Shown here: positions 24,702 to 33,086 of the stretch, piece by piece
Layout of the letters: each line of letters starts with the position of its first letter
Position numbering within the stretch: position 1 is the first letter of the stretch
DNA from: Methylomonas sp.
GTDB lineage: Bacteria > Pseudomonadota > Gammaproteobacteria > Methylococcales > Methylomonadaceae
NCBI RefSeq assembly: GCF_023228165.1
Contig: NZ_JALOBS010000045.1
Location: 1 to 33,086, forward strand
Reading direction: 5' to 3'
Length of the DNA: 33,086 nucleotides
The notes under the pieces: generated by a model
Databases searched by the model: none
What the model saw: the letters and a program-made list of their open reading frames with translations, nothing else
What the model was told of the DNA's origin: nothing
Translations under genes and position numbers: made by a program

Positions 24702-24972
24702 AATAGTTTTTGATTTGCAAAAAGACCTGATTAATCGGGAAAAACATGGTGTCAGTTTAGGGTTAGCTAATCAACTTGAATGGGATTGGTTGCTGGCGAT
24801 GATTGATGATCGGAAAGATTATGCTGAAACCAGAATGATCGGCTTTGCACCCATTGTCGATCGCGTTTACTGTGTGGTGTTCGTTGATCACGGTCACCAA
24901 CGCAGAATTATCAGTCTACGCAAAGCCAACCAGCGAGAGGTAAAACGTTATGCAGCCTACTTCAACCCGTAA
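24697..24972 (+). CDS. brnT: BrnT-family toxin
   Basis: A 91-aa BrnT-like toxin, a RelE-fold ribonuclease. It shows the family pattern of an N-terminal strand (MQIVFDLQKDLINREKHGVS), a central RMIGFAPIVDRVYCVVFVDH sheet and the ending RRIISLRKANQREVKRYAAY. BrnT inhibits translation and is held by BrnA. Toxin first, antitoxin second is the normal BrnTA order, and the two genes overlap by 23 bases. The pair sits inside the cas locus, between the cas6e remnant and cas1e. Confidence 0.88.
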   Translation: MQIVFDLQKDLINREKHGVSLGLANQLEWDWLLAMIDDRKDYAETRMIGFAPIVDRVYCVVFVDHGHQRRIISLRKANQREVKRYAAYFNP

Positions 24973-25243
24973 TTTTTATACGCCCGATGATGATGAAGAC
25001 CGGAAAATCAATGCCGGAATTGCCAGTGATCCCGACACGTTGGAGATCAGCGACACACAATTTGCCAAAATGCGTCCGGTTAAATTAGGACGTCCATTTG
25101 CCGAGCAAACCAAAGAGCGGATCACGATTCGCCTATCGCCGGATGTATTGGCGGCATTTCGCGCCACGGGGGCGGGATGGCAAACGCGCGTCGATGAAGC
25201 ACTGAAAGAGTGGTTGACCAATCATTCCCAAAGTATGCCTTAA
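24950..25243 (+). CDS. brnA: BrnA-family antitoxin
   Basis: A 97-aa BrnA-like antitoxin. The acidic N-terminal half binds the toxin, and the C-terminal KERITIRLSPDVLAAFRATG with GWQTRVDEALKEWL is the ribbon-helix-helix DNA-binding domain typical of BrnA. It neutralises BrnT and should repress the brnTA promoter. It begins within brnT. The 146 bases between it and cas1e hold a short hairpin (GCTTCG/CGAAGC, 25315-25329) and no gene or convincing promoter that I can see. Confidence 0.88.
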   Translation: MQPTSTRNFYTPDDDEDRKINAGIASDPDTLEISDTQFAKMRPVKLGRPFAEQTKERITIRLSPDVLAAFRATGAGWQTRVDEALKEWLTNHSQSMP

Positions 25244-25389
25244 TTTAAGTCAACAAAAATGCACACATTAAATTTTGGGGTACAGGAAATTTGCCGAACA
25301 ATCGACCAATACGGGCTTCGATGCGAAGCGACTTGGTCTGTACAAACTGATTATGGCCTATTAAGTTAGGGCTTTTACGTTCTTTTCCC

Positions 25390-26301
25390 ATGCTCCCACC
25401 CCTAAAACCCATTGCCATGAAAGAACGCGTATCCATGGTCTTTATCGAAAAAGGCCAGATCGATGTCAAGGACGGCGCCTTTGTCGTCATCGACGAAACC
25501 GGCATCCGCACCCACATTCCGGTTGGATCGATTGCCTGCATCATGCTGGAGCCCGGCACCCGCGTCTCGCACCACGCAGCCGCGCTGGCGGCCAGAGCCG
25601 GCACCTTGCTGGTTTGGGTCGGCGAAGCCGGCGTAAGGCTATATGCCGCCGGCCAACCCGGCGGGGCGCGCTCGGACCGCTTGCTGTATCAGGCCAAACT
25701 GGCATTGGACGACGATGCTCGCTTGAAAGTGGTGCGCAAAATGTACGAAATCCGCTTCGGCGAAAAACCGCCCGAACGCCGCAGTGTCGAACAACTGCGC
25801 GGCATCGAAGGCGCCAGAGTGCGCAAGTTGTACCAATTGCTGGCCAAGCAGGCCGGCGTGGAATGGAAAGGCCGCAACTACGACCACACCCAATGGGACA
25901 ACAGCGACACGGCCAATCGCTGCATCAGTTCCGCCACGGCGTGTCTGTACGGCATTTGCGAAGCAGCAGTATTGGCCGCGGGCTACGCCCCGGCCATCGG
26001 CTTTATCCACACCGGCAAGCCACTGTCGTTTGTCTACGACATTGCCGACCTGTTCAAATTCGACGACATCATCCCACACGCTTTCAAGATCGCCGCCAAG
26101 AACTATCCCAATCCGGAACGCGAAGTACGCCTGATGTGCCGTGACATCTTCCGGCAAAGCAAAATCCTCAGAAAGATCATCCCCACCATCGAAGAGGTAC
26201 TGGCCGCCGGCGAATTGGAAATCCCCAAACCCGCCGAGGAAAATATAGCACCCGCCATCCCCAACCCAGAGAGTATCGGCGATGTTGGTCATCGTAACTG
26301 A
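25390..26301 (+). CDS. cas1: Cas1e integrase (type I-E)
   Basis: A 303-aa Cas1 with very strong resemblance to E. coli Cas1: LKPIAMKERVSMVFIEKGQI, then THIPVGSIACIMLEPGTRVS, and EAGVRLYAAGQPGGARSD. The metal ligands are E140 (RGIEGAR), H207 (FIHTGKPLS) and D220 (YDIADLFKFD). With Cas2 it inserts new spacers at the leader end of the array. It is GC-rich (60% in a sampled 60-base stretch), unlike the effector genes. No clear ribosome binding site precedes the ATG, although the N-terminus fits the family exactly. Confidence 0.97.
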   Translation: MLPPLKPIAMKERVSMVFIEKGQIDVKDGAFVVIDETGIRTHIPVGSIACIMLEPGTRVSHHAAALAARAGTLLVWVGEAGVRLYAAGQPGGARSDRLLYQAKLALDDDARLKVVRKMYEIRFGEKPPERRSVEQLRGIEGARVRKLYQLLAKQAGVEWKGRNYDHTQWDNSDTANRCISSATACLYGICEAAVLAAGYAPAIGFIHTGKPLSFVYDIADLFKFDDIIPHAFKIAAKNYPNPEREVRLMCRDIFRQSKILRKIIPTIEEVLAAGELEIPKPAEENIAPAIPNPESIGDVGHRN

Positions 26302-26584
26302 AAACGTCCCACCGCGATTACGCGGGCGCTTGGCGGTATGGCTGATCGAAATTCGGGCCGGCGTGTATGTCGGCGACTTATCGGCCAAAGTCCGCGACAT
26401 GATCTGGTCGCAAATCGAAGACGGATTGGAAGAGGGCAATGCGGTGATGGCCTGGTCTACCAACACCGAATCCGGTTTCGACTTCATGACCTTAGGCAAG
26501 AATCGGCGGCTGCCGGTCGAGCTGGACGGCTTGAAATTGGTGTCGTTTTTCCCGATAGAAGACGATGAAACCGACGCTCTTTAA
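26282..26584 (+). CDS. cas2: Cas2e (type I-E)
   Basis: A 100-aa Cas2 of the I-E subgroup. The family pattern is MLVIVTENVPPRLRGRLAVW, then EIRAGVYVGDLSAKVRDMIW and EQ-type ending SGFDFMTLGKNRR. Cas2 dimers bridge two Cas1 dimers and set spacer length. It overlaps the end of cas1 by 20 bases, so the two are translated from one message. It is the last gene before the leader. Confidence 0.96.
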   Translation: MLVIVTENVPPRLRGRLAVWLIEIRAGVYVGDLSAKVRDMIWSQIEDGLEEGNAVMAWSTNTESGFDFMTLGKNRRLPVELDGLKLVSFFPIEDDETDAL

Positions 26585-26663
26585 CAACGTGGAAAAGACC
26601 GAAAAAATCGGTGGAAAAATAGACGGGCTATTTCCGTTTATCTAACAATGAGTTAGGATTAGT
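26585..26663 (+). promoter_or_regulatory. CRISPR leader
   Basis: A 79-base A-rich stretch between cas2 and the first repeat. It holds two small inverted repeats: ACCGA/TCGGT (26598-26612) and, eight bases before the first repeat, CTAAC/GTTAG (26642-26656). It should contain the array promoter and the site guiding Cas1-Cas2. I found no exact match to the E. coli IHF consensus; TATCTAACAATG at 26640-26651 is at best weak. Confidence 0.75.
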
Positions 26664-29600
26664 GCGTTCCCCGCACCCGCGGGGATGAACCGTATTCATA
26701 AACACCTAAATTTATAAACGGGTTGCGTTCCCCGCACCCGCGGGGATGAACCGCCAGAAATGCCGCCCCACAGCGACAAAAAAAAGCGTTCCCCGCACCC
26801 GCGGGGATGAACCGGTAGGGCTTGATGGCTTCGCTGGGGAACGTGCGCGTTCCCCGCACCCGCGGGGATGAACCGTGATTCAGGCTGGTCAATAAGGCGA
26901 TGTGCTGAGCGTTCCCCGCACCCGCGGGGATGAACCGCCATCGTTACCGGCAAAAACCAGATATTCCTAGCGTTCCCCGCACCCGCGGGGATGAACCGGT
27001 ACTGGATTTTTACCCTAACGCTACGCCTATGCGTTCCCCGCACCCGCGGGGATGAACCGGGTTGCTCCACGTCCTGGCCGAATTGGTTGTTGCGTTCCCC
27101 GCACCCGCGGGGATGAACCGCGACTATAAACCACTAAAAAGAACAGTGCCGTGCGTTCCCCGCACCCGCGGGGATGAACCGTAGGTAGTTATCCGTTAAG
27201 GAATTGTTTGTATGCGTTCCCCGCACCCGCGGGGATGAACCGACGCCACAAAGACCCGTCAATCTCTATTTCATGCGTTCCCCGCACCCGCGGGGATGAA
27301 CCGTGGCGTTGTTTGCGCTGGGGCGGTGATACGTGGGCGTTCCCCGCACCCGCGGGGATGAACCGTCACACCGACGGCACGCTTAACAAAACCACGAGCG
27401 TTCCCCGCACCCGCGGGGATGAACCGGCTTGGCTCATCATGTACACCTGGCCGTCGGTGCGTTCCCCGCACCCGCGGGGATGAACCGCTTGACGACTGGT
27501 TTAGACATATCGACCTCAAGCGTTCCCCGCACCCGCGGGGATGAACCGCTTGGTCGCGCTCGGCGGCCAGCACCTTGAAAGCGTTCCCCGCACCCGCGGG
27601 GATGAACCGAAAAACTGGTCGTCGTAACAGTTGGTAGCCCAGCGTTCCCCGCACCCGCGGGGATGAACCGGCGGCCTGTACCAGGGCGGCGGCATCGTCG
27701 CGGCGTTCCCCGCACCCGCGGGGATGAACCGGCCTACATCCGCCGCTGCACAGAACGCGCTTTGCGTTCCCCGCACCCGCGGGGATGAACCGCGGAAATG
27801 ATGAAACTGGTGGTCAACCGTCCGGCGTTCCCCGCACCCGCGGGGATGAACCGTGTATATGCCGCCCCACCAACAACCTAATATTGCGTTCCCCGCACCC
27901 GCGGGGATGAACCGGAAAAATGGTATCCGGACAGTAACCTTTGAAAGCGTTCCCCGCACCCGCGGGGATGAACCAGTAACGTAGTCGTATTTCGTGCCGT
28001 CAAAATCGCGTTCCCCGCACCCGCGGGGATGAACCGGCGGTAAACGCCCGGCCGCCGATGTGGCGCATGCGTTCCCCGCACCCGCGGGGATGAACCGAAA
28101 AATCTCTATGGCGAGTGGCGCGGGTTTGTGCGTTCCCCGCACCCGCGGGGATGAACCGGTGGACGATGACAACGTGGTGTTTAACAAGGAGCGTTCCCCG
28201 CACCCGCGGGGATGAACCGGCTTCAATCGCTTTAGCGGGGTTCTGACCAAAGCGTTCCCCGCACCCGCGGGGATGAACCGCTTTCTTATGTCGGTCTAAA
28301 ACGGAATATCGTGCGTTCCCCGCACCCGCGGGGATGAACCGCGGGAGGCGGCATGAGCACCCCAGCCGACAAAGCGTTCCCCGCACCCGCGGGGATGAAC
28401 CGGTCAAAACCAAAAGCGGCAATCAAAAATCCCGGCGTTCCCCGCACCCGCGGGGATGAACCGCATGGATATTGAAATATTCGGCATTCATTTCGGCGTT
28501 CCCCGCACCCGCGGGGATGAACCGCCCGCCGCCGCTAAATCCAAAAAAGGAGCCGAGCGTTCCCCGCACCCGCGGGGATGAACCGCTTGTTTTTCGGATC
28601 AACATATAAAAACTGATGCGTTCCCCGCACCCGCGGGGATGAACCGTGGAAGATGCCAACCGGCTGCGGGTGAACGACGCGTTCCCCGCACCCGCGGGGA
28701 TGAACCGCTTTAATAGATGCTTTGACGGTATTGATCGCCGCGTTCCCCGCACCCGCGGGGATGAACCGGGGTCTTCCACGTCGACCAATACGTTCGGTTC
28801 GCGTTCCCCGCACCCGCGGGGATGAACCGGCGCTATCCAGCCGGGCGATTCAGGAGGCGGTGCGTTCCCCGCACCCGCGGGGATGAACCGGAGTTTTACT
28901 ATGGAAACAGAGGCAATTTACCGCGTTCCCCGCACCCGCGGGGATGAACCGTATCGCCGCCTGACCAATGTTGTAGATCCACGGCGTTCCCCGCACCCGC
29001 GGGGATGAACCGAACGGGCCAACCAAAGCGGCGTGACTTTACGCGCGTTCCCCGCACCCGCGGGGATGAACCGCAAAACCCGCTCAGCTAGCGGGTTGCC
29101 TTCGAGCGTTCCCCGCACCCGCGGGGATGAACCGGCAGGCCGGCTAGTTTGGCGGCTTCCGGCGCGGCGTTCCCCGCACCCGCGGGGATGAACCGCCATC
29201 GGCTACAACCTAGCCGGCTGGGTGGTCGCGTTCCCCGCACCCGCGGGGATGAACCGGTAGCCAGTGCTATGTCGAAGGCCGTATCCGCGCGTTCCCCGCA
29301 CCCGCGGGGATGAACCGATCCCCAAAACAAGTAATTCAAACTTATCGCAGCGTTCCCCGCACCCGCGGGGATGAACCGTTATCTAAAAAAAGTAACGTTA
29401 CCAAAATAAAGCGTTCCCCGCACCCGCGGGGATGAACCGTATTTTTGATATATGAATCGCTGTTAAATGACGCGTTCCCCGCACCCGCGGGGATGAACCG
29501 AGCTGGCGACAACGCATCATTACCGATGCGCGGCGTTCCCCGCACCCGCGGGGATGAACCGGATTAACGCCATTCTTTGCTTCGGCATTTTTAGCGTTCC

Positions 29601-32600
29601 CCGCACCCGCGGGGATGAACCGTTCAAACTCACCGCGCCCGCCTTCGCAAAATAGGCGTTCCCCGCACCCGCGGGGATGAACCGGAAACATTCTCATGAT
29701 TCCGATTCGTCGTGGTGCGTTCCCCGCACCTGCGGGGATGAACCGCCTTTGAAGAAGCGGAACCCGCGAGAGTAGGGGCGTTCCCCGCACCCGCGGGGAT
29801 GAACCGGGGTAATGCACGGGAAATTTATCCTAGTATCTGCGTTCCCCGCACCCGCGGGGATGAACCGTCAATCGTATATTGATTAAGAAATTGGAGCCGG
29901 CGTTCCCCGCACCCGCGGGGATGAACCGTTAAGACCGGCGCGCCGGCAGGGAGGCGCGCAGCGTTCCCCGCACCCGCGGGGATGAACCGCCGCGTAGTGG
30001 AAAAACTTATTACGCTGTAAAGCGTTCCCCGCACCCGCGGGGATGAACCGCTTTTCCTCAAGCTCTTTGATACGGACATACAGCGTTCCCCGCACCCGCG
30101 GGGATGAACCGAATCCGTTAATTTATGCCTTTCTATCTCTAAAGCGTTCCCCGCACCCGCGGGGATGAACCAAGGTCATGCTGGTTATCGATGAAGCGCA
30201 TCACGCGTTCCCCGCACCCGCGGGGATGAACCGCCAAGAAGGCCGCCGATCGGCTGGAGGCTGTTGCGTTCCCCGCACCCGCGGGGATGAACCGGGGTTA
30301 TCGGTGGGCCTCCGTGCCAGGACTTCGCGTTCCCCGCACCCGCGGGGATGAACCGACGCCTATCCCTATTTTGAGGATATGGGCTTCGCGTTCCCCGCAC
30401 CCGCGGGGATGAACCGGTGATAGCCGGTGAAAACTTCACGGATGAGTCGCGTTCCCCGCACCCGCGGGGATGAACCGGTAACGCCGATCAAAAGCCAGGA
30501 CAACCATCTGCGTTCCCCGCACCCGCGGGGATGAACCGTATGCAGAACTTCTGAAAAACTTAACCGCGGAAGCGTTCCCCGCACCCGCGGGGATGAACCG
30601 GTAATCCAGGCAGCGCCGGTAATGGCCATAAAGCGTTCCCCGCACCCGCGGGGATGAACCGATATAAAAACAATTTTTACGTTGACCAGCGCCGCGTTCC
30701 CCGCACCCGCGGGGATGAACCGCCACAGAAACACATACAGCCATAACTAGCGCCGCGTTCCCCGCACCCGCGGGGATGAACCGGCTAATGATTCGGTTAA
30801 CCGTGATACGGGGGAGCGTTCCCCGCACCCGCGGGGATGAACCGTGCAGGTTTTGAATATGTTCCTGGCACTGTTCGCGTTCCCCGCACCCGCGGGGATG
30901 AACCGTCACCCGCCATCAGTTCGGTAAACACATCTGGGCGTTCCCCGCACCCGCGGGGATGAACCGCCGGCAAAGCCAAGCGCGAGGATGCCAGACCCGC
31001 GTTCCCCGCACCCGCGGGGATGAACCGACCGCAAGCCGCCGCCTAGGTCGAGGATCCGGGCGTTCCCCGCACCCGCGGGGATGAACCGAAAGCTGAAGCT
31101 ACGGCAAGTGCTCAAACTGCGCGTTCCCCGCACCCGCGGGGATGAACCGTTTGTGATGAAATTTATAGGTTTTTAATATGTGCGTTCCCCGCACCCGCGG
31201 GGATGAACCGCAATATGCACCAAAAGGCGAAAATCGTACCAAGCGTTCCCCGCACCCGCGGGGATGAACCGTCATCAATCGCAAATTCGAAAACACGCTT
31301 GACGCGTTCCCCGCACCCGCGGGGATGAACCGGCAATCCGGCCAACCTGGACGCCTTGATCAAGGCGTTCCCCGCACCCGCGGGGATGAACCGGACTAGA
31401 GAGTTAGTAGTATTTGACGTTGATCGCGTTCCCCGCACCCGCGGGGATGAACCGCGCACCGCCATGGACGCGGCCACGCTGACCATGCGTTCCCCGCACC
31501 CGCGGGGATGAACCGCACTCCCTAAACGCCCCGCTGTTCCTGGTCGGGCGTTCCCCGCACCCGCGGGGATGAACCGGAATCCGGCTGAATCACCGGCGCA
31601 CGCGTCGTGCGTTCCCCGCACCCGCGGGGATGAACCGTTATCGTCACGGAAAAACGCCCTGGGGGGCTAGCGTTCCCCGCACCCGCGGGGATGAACCGCG
31701 GGCCGGCAATACCGTATCGTCACGATCACGGCGTTCCCCGCACCCGCGGGGATGAACCGTGGCCCACTTCTTGGCCTCGTCGCCGATCAATGCGTTCCCC
31801 GCACCCGCGGGGATGAACCGCATTGGTGCCGTTAACGGTGGCCACCATGGGCGCGTTCCCCGCACCCGCGGGGATGAACCGGTGGCGCAATTGGTCGAAG
31901 ACGGCGTTAAAACGCGTTCCCCGCACCCGCGGGGATGAACCGCCTGGTCGTGGTCGTGGTCGTCCGGTTACTGGGCGTTCCCCGCACCCGCGGGGATGAA
32001 CCGGCGGCTTCCAACGGTTGAAAATTCATAGACAGGCGTTCCCCGCACCCGCGGGGATGAACCGATATACTGTGTCAATTCGCTAGCTATCGCCGGGCGT
32101 TCCCCGCACCCGCGGGGATGAACCGCGGGCTGTAGTATCGTTGGGATTTGATGACGGGCGTTCCCCGCACCCGCGGGGATGAACCGTGCCCGTCAATCGA
32201 GCGGCTTCTCCGGTTACGGCGTTCCCCGCACCCGCGGGGATGAACCGGCGTCGTCGCTGAACGGGCTGTTAAGAGACATGCGTTCCCCGCACCCGCGGGG
32301 ATGAACCGCCCTGCTGGAAGCCAAGCCGTTTTTAGCCAAAGCGTTCCCCGCACCCGCGGGGATGAACCGGTATATGCCGGCTTAGCGCTGCTGGTGCTGA
32401 CGCGTTCCCCGCACCCGCGGGGATGAACCGGAATCATAATGAAATTCGGATTTTTTGATGATGCGTTCCCCGCACCCGCGGGGATGAACCGTCGATGCTA
32501 TTCAAGCTGATAACGCCACGAAAGCGTTCCCCGCACCCGCGGGGATGAACCGTCGATGCTATTCAAGCTGATAACGCCACGAAAGCGTTCCCCGCACCCG

Positions 32601-32961
32601 CGGGGATGAACCGCCCTGCGTTGATCGGCGGCGGATTGTCGTTTTGCGTTCCCCGCACCCGCGGGGATGAACCGAACATTGCCAAAATTGAATAAACAAA
32701 TTTTTTGCGTTCCCCGCACCCGCGGGGATGAACCGTTTATACGTCTACTCCTCTTGCCGAATATGGCGCGTTCCCCGCACCCGCGGGGATGAACCGGATC
32801 GCTTAAGTTTGTCCGATCTTAAAATTCCGCGTTCCCCGCACCCGCGGGGATGAACCGGATCCATCAGTAGCCCAGTAAGGCCATTCTTCGCGTTCCCCGC
32901 ACCCGCGGGGATGAACCGGTCATGGGGTACGGGGTGGCTTGTTGGGTGTAGCGTTCCCCGC
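26664..32961 (+). CRISPR. Type I-E CRISPR array: 103 full repeats plus a truncated one
   Basis: A 29-nt repeat recurs every 61 bases from 26664 to 32890, giving 103 full copies by walking each start position. A truncated copy at 32951 keeps only GCGTTCCCCGC. The repeat has the I-E stem CCCCGC/GCGGGG with an ACCC loop and ends ATGAACCG. Spacers are 32 nt except four of 33 nt (numbers 4, 11, 49 and 64). Repeats are nearly identical: I noticed only a loop C-to-T at 29731 and a final G-to-A in repeats 22 (ending 27975) and 58 (ending 30172). Spacers 96 and 97 are identical. The leader and cas1-cas2 lie on the left, so the newest spacers are there and transcription is on the plus strand. Confidence 0.99.
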
Positions 32962-33000
32962 GGAAAATTTCAAGCTAGTTGTCGCCTCAGTGTGAAACTC

Positions 33001-33086
33001 TTATGCAGCTATTTGCTCCTGGTTAGCAATCTCCTGGGTCGATTTGATTTTAGTTTCAGCCTGATCTGGATTTAAGTGCACCGTAT
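33001..33086 (-). CDS. C-terminal end of an unidentified gene, partial
   Basis: A minus-strand frame open from the right edge and ending in TAA at 33001-33003. The 28 visible residues end QEIANQEQIAA and are polar, with no diagnostic motif. It lies 40 bases beyond the truncated last repeat. It could be the transposase tail of an insertion sequence that cut the array, but nothing visible proves this. The 32962-33000 stretch holds no recognised feature. Confidence 0.4.
   Translation of the reverse strand, partial: TVHLNPDQAETKIKSTQEIANQEQIAA

Noticed and set aside
24273..25389. A CreTA-like RNA toxin-antitoxin with a repeat-like antitoxin RNA in the cas locus.
   Set aside because: I looked for partial copies of the repeat (CCCCGC, GGGGATGAAC) near the decayed genes and before cas1 and found none. 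The protein pair BrnTA explains the region.
28342..28373. A spacer sharing GGAGGCGGCATGAG with the cas8e/cse2 junction (21299-21312), suggesting self-targeting.
   Set aside because: The match is 14 bases over a ribosome binding site and start codon, then diverges. It is better read as the start of some phage or plasmid gene.
26659..32719. Many minus-strand and a few plus-strand reading frames inside the array, with recurring RFIPAGAGNA, VHPRGCGER and GSSPRVRGT peptides.
   Set aside because: They are the repeat translated in three frames. The 61-base period cycles the frame and the repeat lacks stop codons on that strand. Not genes.

Overview
The window looks like chromosomal DNA of a gammaproteobacterium. 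The gene families (lptD beside amgK-murU, ilvI-ilvH-ilvC, pssA, a single-domain bacteriohemerythrin, a Sfp-type phosphopantetheinyl transferase) would suit a Methylococcales-type methanotroph. That placement is from memory of gene families, not from a search, and is only moderately secure.

Layout. Positions 1-16 kb hold housekeeping genes: the first codons of lptD (minus) divergent from amgK-murU (peptidoglycan sugar recycling), a secreted or anchored protein of unknown function, a DUF482 acyltransferase-like protein, a DUF938 methyltransferase, a small unknown gene coupled to a glutathione S-transferase, bacteriohemerythrin, an AlkB-type dioxygenase, then on the minus strand CHAD, PssA, a HAD/DUF2608 lipoprotein, a Tsx-like outer-membrane protein and the ilvI-ilvH-ilvC block. 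A phosphopantetheinyl transferase and a WYL-domain regulator close this part. From about 16.1 kb the content becomes accessory: a Phd/RelE toxin-antitoxin pair, a DUF2442 gene, and a type I-E CRISPR-Cas locus. The locus has cas3, cas8e, cse2, cas6e, cas7e and cas5e, then decayed genes and a BrnT/BrnA pair, then cas1e and cas2e, a short leader and an array of 103 intact 29-nt repeats running to about 32.96 kb. The array ends in a truncated repeat next to the tail of another gene that runs off the right edge.

Main observation. The interference genes look like a replaced cassette. Just before cas3 sits a 35-codon stub resembling the N-terminus of a different I-E Cas3. Just after cas5e sits a fragment resembling the C-terminus of a different Cas6e, at the place where cas6e lies in the canonical order. 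The intact cas6e lies instead between cse2 and cas7e. Sampled 60-base stretches of cas8e and cas7e are 30-42% GC, against 60% for a sampled stretch of cas1. The simplest reading is that an older canonical I-E effector module was swapped for a foreign one with another gene order, while cas1-cas2 and the array were kept. Toxin-antitoxin genes lie at both edges of the swapped segment.

How the parts work together. Cas1-Cas2 add spacers at the leader (near 26.66 kb). Cas6e cuts the array transcript at the CCCCGC/GCGGGG stem-loop. Cas8e, Cse2, Cas7, Cas5 and Cas6e form Cascade, and Cas3 degrades the target. The array itself records acquisition details: two repeats with an altered last base suggesting slipped PAM trimming, four 33-nt spacers, and one duplicated spacer near the old end.
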